This document shows, in pieces, positions 7,979 to 17,116 of a DNA stretch of 64,000 nt; position 1 is the first letter of the stretch; each line of letters starts with the position of its first letter. The notes below the pieces were generated by a model that saw nothing but the letters and a program-made list of their open reading frames with translations, was not told the DNA's origin and did no database searches. Location of the stretch: positions 186,001 to 250,000 of the forward strand of contig NZ_PQGA01000001.1 in the NCBI RefSeq assembly GCF_002917095.1, read 5' to 3'. Origin of the DNA: Paraburkholderia eburnea (GTDB taxonomy: Bacteria; Pseudomonadota; Gammaproteobacteria; Burkholderiales; Burkholderiaceae). Position numbers and translations under genes: made by a program.

Positions 7979-8761
7979 ATGAATTCCCAGAAGCAAAAAC
8001 TTTTCGTCGACTCCATCCATAAGCAGTACGGCGACCATGAAGTCCTCAAGGGCGTCTCGCTCAAGGCGAACGCCGGCGATGTGATCAGCGTGATTGGCTC
8101 GTCGGGTTCGGGCAAGAGCACGATGCTGCGCTGCATTAACTTCCTTGAGCAGCCGAATTCCGGCCGCATCTTCGTCGACGGCGAGGAAGTGCGCACCAAG
8201 GCCGACAAGCGCACGGGCGCGCTGCAGGTGGCCGACGTCAAGCAGTTGCAGCGCGTGCGCACCAAGCTCGCGATGGTATTCCAGCACTTCAACCTGTGGT
8301 CGCACATGACGGTGCTCGAAAACGTGATCGAAGCGCCGGTGCACGTGCTTGGCCTGTCGCGCAAGGAAGCCGAGGACCGCGCCCGCGTCTATCTGGAGAA
8401 GGTCGGTCTCGCGCCGCGCGTGGAGAAGCAGTATCCCTCGCACCTGTCGGGCGGCCAGCAGCAGCGCGTGGCGATCGCCCGCGCGCTCACCATGAACCCC
8501 GACGTGATGCTGTTCGACGAGCCGACTTCCGCGCTCGACCCCGAACTCGTGGGCGAAGTGCTCAAGGTCATGCAGAAGCTCGCCGAGGAAGGCCGCACGA
8601 TGATCGTCGTCACCCACGAAATGGGTTTCGCGCGCAACGTGTCGAACCACGTGATGTTCCTGCATCAGGGCCGCGTGGAAGAGGAAGGCGTGCCCGCCGA
8701 GGTGTTCGCCAACCCCAGCAGCGAGCGTCTGCGCCAGTTCCTTTCAGGCAGTCTCAAGTGA
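7979..8761 (+). CDS. hisP: Histidine ABC transporter ATP-binding protein HisP
   Basis: A 260-residue ABC ATPase with Walker A (GSSGSGKST), the Q-loop (MVFQHFNLW), signature ([15 protein letters not shown]), Walker B ([12 protein letters not shown]) and switch His (VVTHEMGFA). A HisP-type insertion ([14 protein letters not shown]) lies between Walker A and the Q-loop. It energises import through HisQ-HisM. It is the last gene of the locus and is followed by palindromes and an intrinsic terminator. Confidence 0.95.
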   Translation: MNSQKQKLFVDSIHKQYGDHEVLKGVSLKANAGDVISVIGSSGSGKSTMLRCINFLEQPNSGRIFVDGEEVRTKADKRTGALQVADVKQLQRVRTKLAMVFQHFNLWSHMTVLENVIEAPVHVLGLSRKEAEDRARVYLEKVGLAPRVEKQYPSHLSGGQQQRVAIARALTMNPDVMLFDEPTSALDPELVGEVLKVMQKLAEEGRTMIVVTHEMGFARNVSNHVMFLHQGRVEEEGVPAEVFANPSSERLRQFLSGSLK

Positions 8762-8773
8762 TTGACCGATGAA

Positions 8774-8800
8774 CGACTACACGATGTAGTCGACTACATC
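8774..8800. repeat. Interlocked palindromes after hisP
   Basis: CGACTACA (8774-8781) and TGTAGTCG (8785-8792) form an inverted repeat with a 3-nt spacer. The second arm is also the left half of a perfect 18-bp palindrome, GATGTAGTCGACTACATC (8783-8800). The three arms allow two mutually exclusive hairpins. A related TGTAGTA follows at 8814. Confidence 0.75.
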
Positions 8801-8833
8801 CGCCCACTTGCAATGTAGTAAAAGTAGTATTTC

Positions 8834-8860
8834 AAGGCGCTTTCAGCGCCTTTTCTTTTT
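8834..8860 (+). terminator. Intrinsic terminator of the histidine transporter operon
   Basis: The stem AAGGCGCT / AGCGCCTT with a short TTC-type loop is followed by a TTTTCTTTTT tract, about 70 bp after hisP. Confidence 0.88.
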
Positions 8861-9365
8861 CCATTCAAATCGTCGTTCGCACGGCCGGTTTTTGGGTAAA
8901 AATCGCACTTTTTGCATTACTCCTGCCGGTTTCGTCCGTCAATAGTGGCAATCCTGAAGAAGTCCCGGCGAAATCCATGTGTGCCTTGTCCTACAAGGAT
9001 TTAGGCATACTTTTCAGATCGTCTTGACCACCATCCAGGAAGCGCATATTGCAATTTGACGACACCCCGCCAACCGAGCGCGATTTCGTTCGCCAGCGCC
9101 GACCTTTTTTGCTAAATTAGTAACCAAAGTAGCAAAACAAAGTTCATTAAAAGTAGTTTCACTTCAAATAAGAACGGGAGATGCCAGTCAACCAGGGGAT
9201 CTGCAAGACGACTCGAACAGGTTGTCCTGCTCGCATCGTTCCGTAATGCCGATTCCTCGGGTCACACTCCCTTTACGCGACTATTTCTGTCCGCAGCACC
9301 CCGAAGGCGCGCGGACGTCTTTCGCAGTACTAAGGTTGACTCTTTGACAGGGTATGGAGGAGAAG
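8861..9365 (+). promoter_or_regulatory. Long AT-rich leader and promoter region of the porin gene
   Basis: About 500 bp without a gene. The part at 9104-9180 is markedly AT-rich for this genome (AAATTAGTAACCAAAG and similar) and contains repeated AAAGTAG words (9127, 9150; also 8823 before the terminator). Such AT-rich islands upstream of porin genes usually hold the promoter and regulator sites. I cannot fix a -35/-10 pair with confidence. Confidence 0.45.
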
Positions 9366-10517
9366 ATGAAGAAAGCATTGCTCGCCGCAGCACTGATGTC
9401 TGCTGGCGTCCTCGCGCATGCACAAAGCAGCGTGACGCTCTACGGCCGCCTTGACGCGGGTATCGCGTACATGAACGGCGTTGGCACTGGCGGCGGCACG
9501 GGCGCCGCCACCAGCGGCAAGAGCCAGGTTCAGCTCGAAAGCGGCTACTGGGGCACGAGCCTCTGGGGTATGAAGGGCGTTGAAGACCTCGGCGGCGGCA
9601 ACAAGGCACTCTTCCAGTTGGAAGGCAGCTTCAGCACCGCAACGGGTTCGCTCGGCGCGCCTGGCTCGCTCTTCAATCGTTGGGCAACGGTCGGTATGTC
9701 GAACGACCAGTTCGGTACCCTGCTGCTGGGCCGCGAACTGTTCATCTCGAACGGCATTTGGGACTTTGACCCGTTCGGTCAATCGAACTGGTCGTCGGCG
9801 TCGCTCGTGCGTGGCCGCAACTGGCCGCAGTCGAGCAACAACATTTCGTACCAGTCGCCGAAGTGGAACGGCTTTGACGTGTACGGCCAGTACTCGTTCT
9901 CGAATGCAACGAGCTGGAACGGTAACGGCTCGACCACGCAAGGCCGTGAAGACGGTCTGCAACTGACCTACACGAACTCGCTGTTCCAGGTTCGCGGCCT
10001 GTACGACGAAATCCGCAACTCGGGCAACGGTACGCTCGGCGGCGCCTACGATCCGACCGGCGTGAACTCGGCCAACACGGGACAAGGCGTGTTCGCCTTC
10101 TCGCGTGAATACATGGCGATGGTCAACGTGTTCCTCGGCCCGTTCAAGGTCCAGGGTGGTTATGAAGCCGTCCGCTCGGCAGGCATGACGGGTCAACTGG
10201 TCGGCCAGCCGACCACGCTCGATCACGAATGGGGCGGTGTGACGTGGCAAGCCACGCCGGCAGCCGCGCTGATCGCAGCGGTCTACCACGTCAACGCGAA
10301 CAACGGCGGCGGCAACGCCACGATGTACACGGTCGGCGGTTCGTACAACCTGTCCAAGCGCACGCTGCTCGACATCCAGGCAGCCACGGTGCAGAACAGC
10401 AAGTCGGCCAACTTCGGTCTGAACGCCAACAACTACGGCACGTCGGCAGCTACCGGCAACCCGCTGATCGGCCACAGCCAGACCGGCGTGTACGCAGGCA
10501 TCCAGCACTCGTTCTAA
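9366..10517 (+). CDS. Outer-membrane trimeric porin (Gram-negative porin family)
   Basis: A 383-residue Burkholderia-type general porin. A signal peptide (MKKALLAAALMSAGVLAHAQ) is followed by SSVTLYGRLDAGI, the usual first strand of the family. Alternating Gly/aromatic beta strands follow, with an RGRNWPQSSNN loop, and the protein ends in the terminal aromatic residue (GIQHSF) needed for BAM recognition. The start is the ATG at 9366: GGAGGAG just before it is a perfect ribosome site, so the upstream in-frame ATG at 9354 is unlikely. Strongly biased codons suggest high expression. Two hairpins follow. Confidence 0.95.
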   Translation: MKKALLAAALMSAGVLAHAQSSVTLYGRLDAGIAYMNGVGTGGGTGAATSGKSQVQLESGYWGTSLWGMKGVEDLGGGNKALFQLEGSFSTATGSLGAPGSLFNRWATVGMSNDQFGTLLLGRELFISNGIWDFDPFGQSNWSSASLVRGRNWPQSSNNISYQSPKWNGFDVYGQYSFSNATSWNGNGSTTQGREDGLQLTYTNSLFQVRGLYDEIRNSGNGTLGGAYDPTGVNSANTGQGVFAFSREYMAMVNVFLGPFKVQGGYEAVRSAGMTGQLVGQPTTLDHEWGGVTWQATPAAALIAAVYHVNANNGGGNATMYTVGGSYNLSKRTLLDIQAATVQNSKSANFGLNANNYGTSAATGNPLIGHSQTGVYAGIQHSF

Positions 10518-10541
10518 GCGTTTGAGAGACTTCAACGCTTA
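10515..10541 (+). terminator. First hairpin after the porin gene
   Basis: TAAGCGTT / AACGCTTA, an 8-bp stem that includes the porin stop codon, followed by AAAAAC rather than T residues. It may stabilise the mRNA 3' end or act with the stronger downstream terminator. Confidence 0.45.
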
Positions 10542-10602
10542 AAAACGAGTGTAGACAGAACAGCTACATCGAAGTTTTCACGCTGCTGCGAGAGGCGCGT
10601 AT

Positions 10603-10638
10603 CGGTGCGGTGTCCGAAAGGGTATCGCACCGTTTTTT
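10603..10638 (+). terminator. Strong intrinsic terminator after the porin gene
   Basis: A 13-bp stem (CGGTGCGGTGTCC / GGGTATCGCACCG, with G-T pairs) is closed by a GAAA tetraloop and followed by TTTTTTATT. Confidence 0.9.
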
Positions 10639-10707
10639 ATTGTGGGGACGGGCCGCGCGAGCGGCGCCGTCCCCTTCTTTCTTCTATGGTCCGGAACGAC
10701 GCGCGGC

Positions 10708-11097
<390 letters not shown>

Positions 11098-11163
11098 TTA
11101 GATCGTTACAGCGGCATCTGTCGTGCAAATCTGTCTTGCGATTCTACGCTGCGCGCCCGCCGC

Positions 11164-13257
11164 TCAAGCCTTGGGCTCGTGCGTCGGCACGCGATCGAGA
11201 TCCGCGAGCCACACCGCGCTCTCTGAATCGCTCGGCGCGCGCCAGTCGCCGCGCGGCGAAAGCGAGCCGCCCGAGCCGACCTTCGGCGCATTGGGAATGC
11301 AGGTGCGCTTGAACTGGCTGGTACGGAAAAAACGGTCCAGGAAAATACGCAGATTGCGCTTGATGGCCGCGAGGTCGTACGCGTTGCGCGCGACCCTGGC
11401 GTTCTCGGGCCACGCGCCCGTTTCCCGATCGCCCCACGCATGGCGCGCCAGGAAGGCGACCTTGGTGGGCGCAAAACCGAAGCGCAGCGTGTAGTAAAGG
11501 TTGAAGTCCTGCAGCTCGTACGGCCCGATCGTGCTCTCGGTCTTCTGCTCGGGCACGCCGTCGGTCTTGCCGGGAATCAGTTCCGGGCTGATGTCGGTGG
11601 CGAGAATCGCTTCGAGCACGTCCGCCCCGCTCTCGCCGTTCTGGCCGATCTGACCGGTTTCCGCGACCCAGCGTACGAGGTGCGTGATGAGCGTCTTCGG
11701 CACGCTGGCGTTCACGTTGTAGTGCGACATGTGATCGCCCACGCCGTAAGTGCACCAGCCGAGCGCGAGTTCGGACAGATCGCCCGTGCCGATCACGATC
11801 GCATGATTGAAGTTGGCGAGGCGGAACAGGTGATTCGTGCGCTCGCCGGCCTGCACGTTTTCGAAGGTGATGTCGTAGCTTTCCTTGCCCTCGGAATACG
11901 GATGGCCGAGATCTTCGAGCATCTGCATGCAGCTCTGGCGGATATCGATTTCGCGCGCCGTGCAGCCGACCAGGTTCATCAGCTCACGCGCCTGGCGCAG
12001 CGTGCGTTCGCTGGTCGCGAAGCCCGGCATCGTGTAAGCGAGGATGTTGGCGCGCGGCAGGCCGAGCCGGTCCATCGCCTTCGCGCAAACCAGCAGCGCG
12101 TGCGTCGAATCGAGCCCGCCCGACACGCCGATCACCACCTTCTTGATGCTCGCCTGCGACAGACGCTGCACGAGCGCCTGCACCTGAATGTTGTAGACCT
12201 CGTTGCAGCGCTCGTCGCGGCGCTTCGGGTCCGCCGGCACATACGGGAAGCGTTCGACGCGGCGCGCGAGCGCAAGCGTCTCGCGCGTCCATGCGCCCGG
12301 GTCTTGCCCCTGCGCCGCCAGCTCGCAGCGGATCACGCGGAACTTCGCGACTTCGTCGGCAAAGCGGCGGATCGAATCGCCGAACGTGGTCTGGCGGATG
12401 CGTTCCTGCTGCAGCCGTTCGAGATCGACGTCGGCGAAGATCAGATGCGAGTCGTCAAGGAAGCGTTCGGACTGCGCAAGCACTTCGCCGTTCTCGCAGA
12501 CCAGCGCCTGACCGTCCCAGGCCATGTCGGTGGTCGATTCGCCCTGACCCGCCGACGTGTAGAGATACGCCGCCAGACAGCGCGCCGACTGTTGCGACAC
12601 CAGTTGCTGCCGATACCCCGCCTTGCCGACCACCACGTTCGACGCCGAGAGATTCACCAGCACCGAAGCGCCCGCGAGCGCCGCGAACGACGACGGCGGA
12701 ATCGGCACCCAGACGTCCTCGCAGATCTCGACGTGAAAGCGCAGCCCCGGAATCTGCGCCGCGTCGAACAGCAGCGACGCGCCGAACGGCACCTCCGCGC
12801 CCGCGATGCGCACGGTGTCCGTGCTCACGCTGTCGGCGGCGCTGAACTGGCGCGGCTCGTAGAACTCGCCGTAATTCGGCAGGAAGCTCTTCGGCACGAT
12901 GCCCGCGACGCGGCCGCCCGAGACCACCGCCGCGCAGTTGAAGAGCGCATGCCCCACGCGAACCGGCAGACCCACGATCATCACGAGCGGCAATTGCGCC
13001 GAAGCCTCGACGATCTGCGCGAGCGCCTCTTCGCAGGCATCGAGCAGCGCCTGCTGATGAAAGAGATCGTCGCAGCTATAGGCGGACAGACCGAGTTCCG
13101 GGAACGCGACCAGCGCCGCGCCGTTGGCCGCGGCTTCGCGCGCGAGCGCGAGCGTCTGTGCGGCGTTGAAGGCCGGATCGGCCACGCGGCAGCGCGGCAC
13201 GCCCACGGCCACGCGCGCGAAACCGTGCGAATAGAGATTGAAGAAACGCTCTTTCAT
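11164..13257 (-). CDS. nadE: Glutamine-dependent NAD+ synthetase
   Basis: A 697-residue two-domain enzyme making NAD+ from deamido-NAD+, ATP and glutamine. The N-terminal nitrilase-like glutaminase domain has the Glu-Lys-Cys triad at about Glu54 (FPELGLS), Lys123 ([10 protein letters not shown]) and Cys179 (EICEDVW). The C-terminal synthetase domain has the PP-loop SGGLDS (near residue 375) and TTHLV/GTGDLSE-type elements. The length matches the long mycobacterial-type NadE (about 680 residues). The ATG at 13257 gives the usual [13 protein letters not shown] start. The PII gene follows on the same strand. Confidence 0.96.
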   Translation of the reverse strand: MKERFFNLYSHGFARVAVGVPRCRVADPAFNAAQTLALAREAAANGAALVAFPELGLSAYSCDDLFHQQALLDACEEALAQIVEASAQLPLVMIVGLPVRVGHALFNCAAVVSGGRVAGIVPKSFLPNYGEFYEPRQFSAADSVSTDTVRIAGAEVPFGASLLFDAAQIPGLRFHVEICEDVWVPIPPSSFAALAGASVLVNLSASNVVVGKAGYRQQLVSQQSARCLAAYLYTSAGQGESTTDMAWDGQALVCENGEVLAQSERFLDDSHLIFADVDLERLQQERIRQTTFGDSIRRFADEVAKFRVIRCELAAQGQDPGAWTRETLALARRVERFPYVPADPKRRDERCNEVYNIQVQALVQRLSQASIKKVVIGVSGGLDSTHALLVCAKAMDRLGLPRANILAYTMPGFATSERTLRQARELMNLVGCTAREIDIRQSCMQMLEDLGHPYSEGKESYDITFENVQAGERTNHLFRLANFNHAIVIGTGDLSELALGWCTYGVGDHMSHYNVNASVPKTLITHLVRWVAETGQIGQNGESGADVLEAILATDISPELIPGKTDGVPEQKTESTIGPYELQDFNLYYTLRFGFAPTKVAFLARHAWGDRETGAWPENARVARNAYDLAAIKRNLRIFLDRFFRTSQFKRTCIPNAPKVGSGGSLSPRGDWRAPSDSESAVWLADLDRVPTHEPKA

Positions 13258-13312
13258 TTCGATAACCGATAAGCGATAGCCAGAGGACGTGGCGGCACGA
13301 TGGCGCGGGCCT

Positions 13313-13339
13313 CACCCCGCCTTCACCCCGCCTTCACCC
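13313..13339. repeat. 11-bp tandem repeat
   Basis: CACCCCGCCTT occurs twice in tandem (13313 and 13324) with a partial third copy (CACCCG). It lies in the 216-bp divergent gap between nadE and the FemAB-like gene, which otherwise shows nothing notable. Confidence 0.7.
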
Positions 13340-13473
13340 GTTTGGGTCGTTTGCTTTACCATGACCGCTTGCCGCAGCGCCGCGACGTGTGATGCCGCTT
13401 CAAACCACGCGCGGCGCGCGATCCGCAAGACCAGGCCACCTCGGGCCAAATCAGGCAAGCACGGGCACACCAG

Positions 13474-14655
13474 TTGGACAAGGAACATTTCGATTATCGC
13501 ACGGGCATTATCGGCTCACCGTCCGGGCTCGACGCCGCCGAATGGAACGCCCTGCTCGCGCGCCAGGCGCAGCCGACGCCGTTTCTGCGCCACGAATTCC
13601 TCGCGGCGCTCGACGCCACGCGGTGCGCCACGCCCGACGCGGGCTGGGCGCCGCAGTTCGTGACGCTCACGGATTCGCGCACAGGGCGCCTCGCGGCCGC
13701 CGCGCCGGTCTATCTCAAGGGCCACTCGTACGGCGAATACGTGTTCGACTGGGCCTGGGCCGATGCCTACAAGCGCAACGGCCTGGAGTACTACCCGAAG
13801 CTGCTGTGCGCGGTGCCGTTCACGCCGGTCCAGGGCACGCGCCTGATCGCCGCCGATCAAACCGCGCGCCGCCATCTGGCCGCCACGCTGCTCGCGTTCG
13901 CGGAGCAGACCGATGTGTCCTCGCTGCACGTGCTGTTTCCGACTGAGGAAGACGCGTCGGCGCTCACCGATCTGGGCATGATGCAGCGCGAGGGCGTGCA
14001 GTTTCACTGGCTCAACGACGGCTACCGCGACTTCGAGGACTTCCTGTCCACACTAGAACAAAAGAAGCGCAAGAACATCCGCGCCGAGCGCCGCAAGGTG
14101 CGCGACGCCGGCGTGACGCTCAAGCGCATTCGCGGCGAGGATATCCGCGACGAAGACTGGCGCTTTTTTAGCCGCTGCTATCGGCAGACTTACCGCGAAC
14201 ACTTTTCGTCGCCGTATCTGAATCTCGACTTCTTCCGCATGATCGGCGCGAGCATGCCGGAGAACCTGCTGCTCGTGATCGCCGAATACGACGGCAAGCC
14301 AATCGCCAGCTCGCTCGTGGTCTATCAACGCGACGCCGATGGAACCGGCGGCACGCTCTACGGCCGCTACTGGGGCGCGCTCGAACACGTGCCCTGCCTG
14401 CACTTCGAGACCGCGTACTATCAGCCGCTGGAATTCTGCATCGAGGAAAAACTCGCCGTGTTCGAAGGCGGCGCGCAGGGCGAACACAAGATGGCGCGCG
14501 GCTTCATGCCGACGGTTACGCGCTCGGCGCACTGGCTCGCGCATCCGGCCTTCTCGGACGCGGTCGCGCGCTTTCTGGAGAGCGAGACCAACCAGATCCA
14601 CGCGTATGTGCACGAACTCAACGAGCACAATCCCTTCCGTGGCGAGCAGGGTTGA
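13474..14655 (+). CDS. FemAB/GNAT-like acyltransferase (DUF482, PF04339 type)
   Basis: A 393-residue protein of the 'peptidogalycan biosynthesis/recognition' family, with a tandem acyl-CoA N-acyltransferase fold. Family-like segments are [33 protein letters not shown] and [13 protein letters not shown]. The substrate is unknown; the name of the family is historical. The only start candidate in the open frame is the TTG at 13474, since an in-frame TGA lies at 13390 and no ATG or GTG lies between. The protein would begin (M)[15 protein letters not shown]. It runs straight into the GIY-YIG gene (4-nt gap), so the two are probably cotranscribed. Confidence 0.82.
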   Translation: MDKEHFDYRTGIIGSPSGLDAAEWNALLARQAQPTPFLRHEFLAALDATRCATPDAGWAPQFVTLTDSRTGRLAAAAPVYLKGHSYGEYVFDWAWADAYKRNGLEYYPKLLCAVPFTPVQGTRLIAADQTARRHLAATLLAFAEQTDVSSLHVLFPTEEDASALTDLGMMQREGVQFHWLNDGYRDFEDFLSTLEQKKRKNIRAERRKVRDAGVTLKRIRGEDIRDEDWRFFSRCYRQTYREHFSSPYLNLDFFRMIGASMPENLLLVIAEYDGKPIASSLVVYQRDADGTGGTLYGRYWGALEHVPCLHFETAYYQPLEFCIEEKLAVFEGGAQGEHKMARGFMPTVTRSAHWLAHPAFSDAVARFLESETNQIHAYVHELNEHNPFRGEQG

Positions 14656-14659
14656 AGCG

Positions 14660-15004
14660 GTGGCTAAAGCGGAAATCAAAGCGCGCGTGCCGTGGTTCCT
14701 CTATCTGCTCGAATGCGCCGACGGCAGCGTGTACACGGGCATCGCCATCGACGTAGAGGCGCGCTTCGCGCAGCACGCGAGCGGCACGGGCGCGCGCTAC
14801 ACGCGCGCGCGCAAGCCGGTGCAGGTGCTGGCGCAATTCGAACTCGCCGATCGCGCGAGCGCCTCGCGGGCCGAATACTGGGTCAAGCGCCTGCGCCCGG
14901 CTGAAAAACGCGCGCTCGCGGCGGGCGTGTTTGCGCTGGAATCGGTGCTGCCCGCGCCGCCTGAATCCAGCGGGCCAGAAGAAAGCGCGGCCCCCGAAGC
15001 CTGA
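14660..15004 (+). CDS. GIY-YIG nuclease-superfamily protein (UPF0213 type)
   Basis: A 114-residue single GIY-YIG domain. The motif appears as [18 protein letters not shown], followed by the conserved Arg/His helix ([16 protein letters not shown]) and the catalytic-type Glu ([11 protein letters not shown]). Small stand-alone members of this family are common and of unknown role, possibly in DNA repair. The start chosen is the GTG at 14660, 4 nt after the previous stop; a GTG at 14639 would overlap that gene and is also possible. The tail is rich in Pro/Glu/Ser. Confidence 0.83.
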   Translation: MAKAEIKARVPWFLYLLECADGSVYTGIAIDVEARFAQHASGTGARYTRARKPVQVLAQFELADRASASRAEYWVKRLRPAEKRALAAGVFALESVLPAPPESSGPEESAAPEA

Positions 15005-15016
15005 ACCGTACGCGCA

Positions 15017-15055
15017 TGAAAAAACCGCACGGCCTCGCGGCGCGTGCGGTTTTTT
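15017..15055. terminator. Bidirectional intrinsic terminator
   Basis: The stem AACCGCACG / CGTGCGGTT is flanked by an A run (15019-15024) and a T run (15050-15055). It lies between the GIY-YIG gene and the convergent pyrophosphatase gene. Confidence 0.9.
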
Positions 15056-15080
15056 GTCAGCGCAAACTCGCGGCGAAGGC

Positions 15081-15608
15081 TTACTTCTTCGCGTTCGCGA
15101 CGCCTTCCGTGATTTCCTTGTGAGCGGCTTCGATGCCGGCCCAGCCTTCGACCTTGACCCACTTGCCCTTTTCGAGCGCCTTGTATTGCTCGAAGAAGTG
15201 CTTGATCTGGTCCTTCAGGTACTCGGGCACGTCGTCCAGCGACTTGATGTTGGCCGTCATCGGGCAGACCTTGTCGTGCGGCACGGCGATCAGCTTGGCG
15301 TCAACGCCCGACTCGTCGGTCATCTGCAGCATGCCGAGCGCGCGCGAACGCACGACCGAGCCTGCCAGCAGCGGGAACGGCGTGATCACGAGCACGTCGA
15401 CGGGGTCGCCGTCGCCCGACAGCGTGTGCGGAATGAAACCGTAGTTGACCGGGTAGCGCATGCCGGTGCCGACGAAACGGTCGACGACGAGCACGCCCAT
15501 TTCCTTGTCGGCTTCGTACTTGACCGGGTCGCTTTGCGCCGGAATCTCGATGATGACGTTGAAGTCTTGCGGCAGATCCTTGCCGGCGGGCACGTTTGCG
15601 AAGCTCAT
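15081..15608 (-). CDS. ppa: Inorganic pyrophosphatase (family I)
   Basis: A 175-residue soluble family I pyrophosphatase, which hydrolyses PPi to drive biosynthesis. The metal-binding signature DGDPVDVLV is intact, with the opening [15 protein letters not shown] and the substrate region GFIPHTL. Length matches the bacterial hexameric type. It is a single gene with its own terminator downstream. Confidence 0.97.
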   Translation of the reverse strand: MSFANVPAGKDLPQDFNVIIEIPAQSDPVKYEADKEMGVLVVDRFVGTGMRYPVNYGFIPHTLSGDGDPVDVLVITPFPLLAGSVVRSRALGMLQMTDESGVDAKLIAVPHDKVCPMTANIKSLDDVPEYLKDQIKHFFEQYKALEKGKWVKVEGWAGIEAAHKEITEGVANAKK

Positions 15609-15754
15609 GAGCGCTCTCTGTTGAAAAGGGAAAAAAGCGACGGTTGCACGGCACAGCGGCGCGCGCGAGGCAGGCCACGCACGGCGCGCCGGCGCGAAAC
15701 CGGACGTTGGAGATTGTCGGCCATTATAGCCAATCGGCCAGGGCGATCCCTAGT

Positions 15755-15787
15755 GGGGCCGTAGAGGGGCCGTAGAGGGGCCGGAGA
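15755..15787. repeat. 11-bp tandem repeat, three copies
   Basis: GGGGCCGTAGA is repeated at 15755 and 15766, with a variant GGGGCCGGAGA at 15777. It lies in the 306-bp gap between ppa and hemY. The rest of that gap shows the ppa promoter region and the hemY terminator only. Confidence 0.8.
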
Positions 15788-15858
15788 ATACGCGAGGCGT
15801 GGATTCAGCGTTTCCGGATCTGCTCGCGGCGTGCATGATCGTGACCGGCCTGCCCCAA

Positions 15859-15892
15859 AAGAAAATGGCCGCTTATCAGCGGCCATCTTTCT
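15859..15892 (-). terminator. Intrinsic terminator of the hem operon
   Basis: Read on the minus strand, the hairpin ATGGCCGCT-GATA-AGCGGCCAT is followed by TTTCTTTT. It lies about 25 bp after hemY. Confidence 0.85.
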
Positions 15893-15914
15893 CATTGCGC
15901 AACGAGCGCCTGCA

Positions 15915-17114
15915 TCAAACGACGTTCATCGCCAGCGCGCTTTCGCGATAGTGCGTCGCCGCCTTGCCGGCATCGCCCAGTTCCTCGTGCAGGCGCGCGA
16001 GCGCGCGGTGCGAGCGGATCTTGAGCGGCTCGTTGTGGACCGCGTTGGCCGACTTGAGCGCCGCTTCGAGGAACGACTGCGCCTTGCCCCAGAGTTGCTG
16101 CTTCAGGCACAGGCGGCCCAGCGCGAACAGCAGGTCGCCGTCCTCGGGACGCTCCTTGCGCCACGCTTCGGCTTTCTGGATCAGCGGCAGCGCATCGTTA
16201 CCCGCCGTGTCCGGGTAACGGCGCAGCAAACGCGCGTCCCAGTTCTGCGCGAGCGCTTCCTCGACGATCTTGCGCGCGTCGTTCTGACGCTCCAGCGCGA
16301 TCAGCAGTTCGGCGGCGCAGTCGGCCAGGCGCGGCGAATGACGCTCGACGGGCGTGAGCGCGTGCCAGAGTTCGAGCAGCGCGTCGGCGTTGTGACGGCG
16401 ATCGCGCAGCAGGTTTTCCGCCGCCAGCTGGCGCAGGCGCACCGCCACGGCCGGATGCAGCGCCTCGCGCTTTTCCAGCGTCTTCACGAGCTTGAGCACT
16501 TCGCTCCAGTTCTTGAGCTGCTGCTGCGCGCGCAGCGCGATCTGCTGCGCGTGAATGCGGCGCCCGCCCTGGGTGCGCATTTCGGTGAGCGCGGCGAGCG
16601 CGCCGTCCGCGTCGCGGCCATCGGCGCGCATGTCGGCGGTGGCCATCAGGCGCGCTTCCTGGAGTTCGGGGTCTTCGACCTTGGCGAGCCATTCGTCGCG
16701 GCGCGCGTACTCGTGCAGACGGTGCGCGGCGTTCGCGGCGATCAGGCCGGCCGCGCCCTTGTTGTTCTCGTCGGCGAGCGAGTCGCGCGCGGCTTTTTCA
16801 GCGCGCGAGAAACGGCCCGCATAGAGATTGCCGACCGCGTCGCGCAGCGCCGAATTCGCCTTTTCCTTGCGGGCGCGCGCACGATACGCGGCCACGCGGC
16901 GCGGCATCGTCACGATATTGCGCACGAAGCGCAGGATCGCGTAGAGCAGCAGAAACGCCACGACGACGCCGACCACGAACAGGTTCAGCGAAACATCGAC
17001 GCGATACGGCGGATAGACGAGCAGCACCTGCCCCGCGTCGAAGCGCCCCACGGTTGCGAGCGCAACGGCCACCGCGAAGAGGAGCGCGAGCCAGAGAAGT
17101 CCACGGATCGCCAT
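15915..17114 (-). CDS. hemY: HemY, haem biosynthesis-associated membrane protein
   Basis: A 399-residue inner-membrane protein of the proteobacterial HemY family. Two N-terminal membrane spans (about residues 5-22 and 40-62) precede a cytoplasmic-type helical repeat (TPR-like) region covering the rest. In proteobacteria hemY lies with hemC, hemD and hemX; its exact task in haem formation is not settled. It is unrelated to Bacillus HemY oxidase. It starts 2 nt after the hemDX stop (TAAGCATG), so coupling is tight. Confidence 0.93.
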   Translation of the reverse strand: MAIRGLLWLALLFAVAVALATVGRFDAGQVLLVYPPYRVDVSLNLFVVGVVVAFLLLYAILRFVRNIVTMPRRVAAYRARARKEKANSALRDAVGNLYAGRFSRAEKAARDSLADENNKGAAGLIAANAAHRLHEYARRDEWLAKVEDPELQEARLMATADMRADGRDADGALAALTEMRTQGGRRIHAQQIALRAQQQLKNWSEVLKLVKTLEKREALHPAVAVRLRQLAAENLLRDRRHNADALLELWHALTPVERHSPRLADCAAELLIALERQNDARKIVEEALAQNWDARLLRRYPDTAGNDALPLIQKAEAWRKERPEDGDLLFALGRLCLKQQLWGKAQSFLEAALKSANAVHNEPLKIRSHRALARLHEELGDAGKAATHYRESALAMNVV

Positions 17115-17116
17115 GC

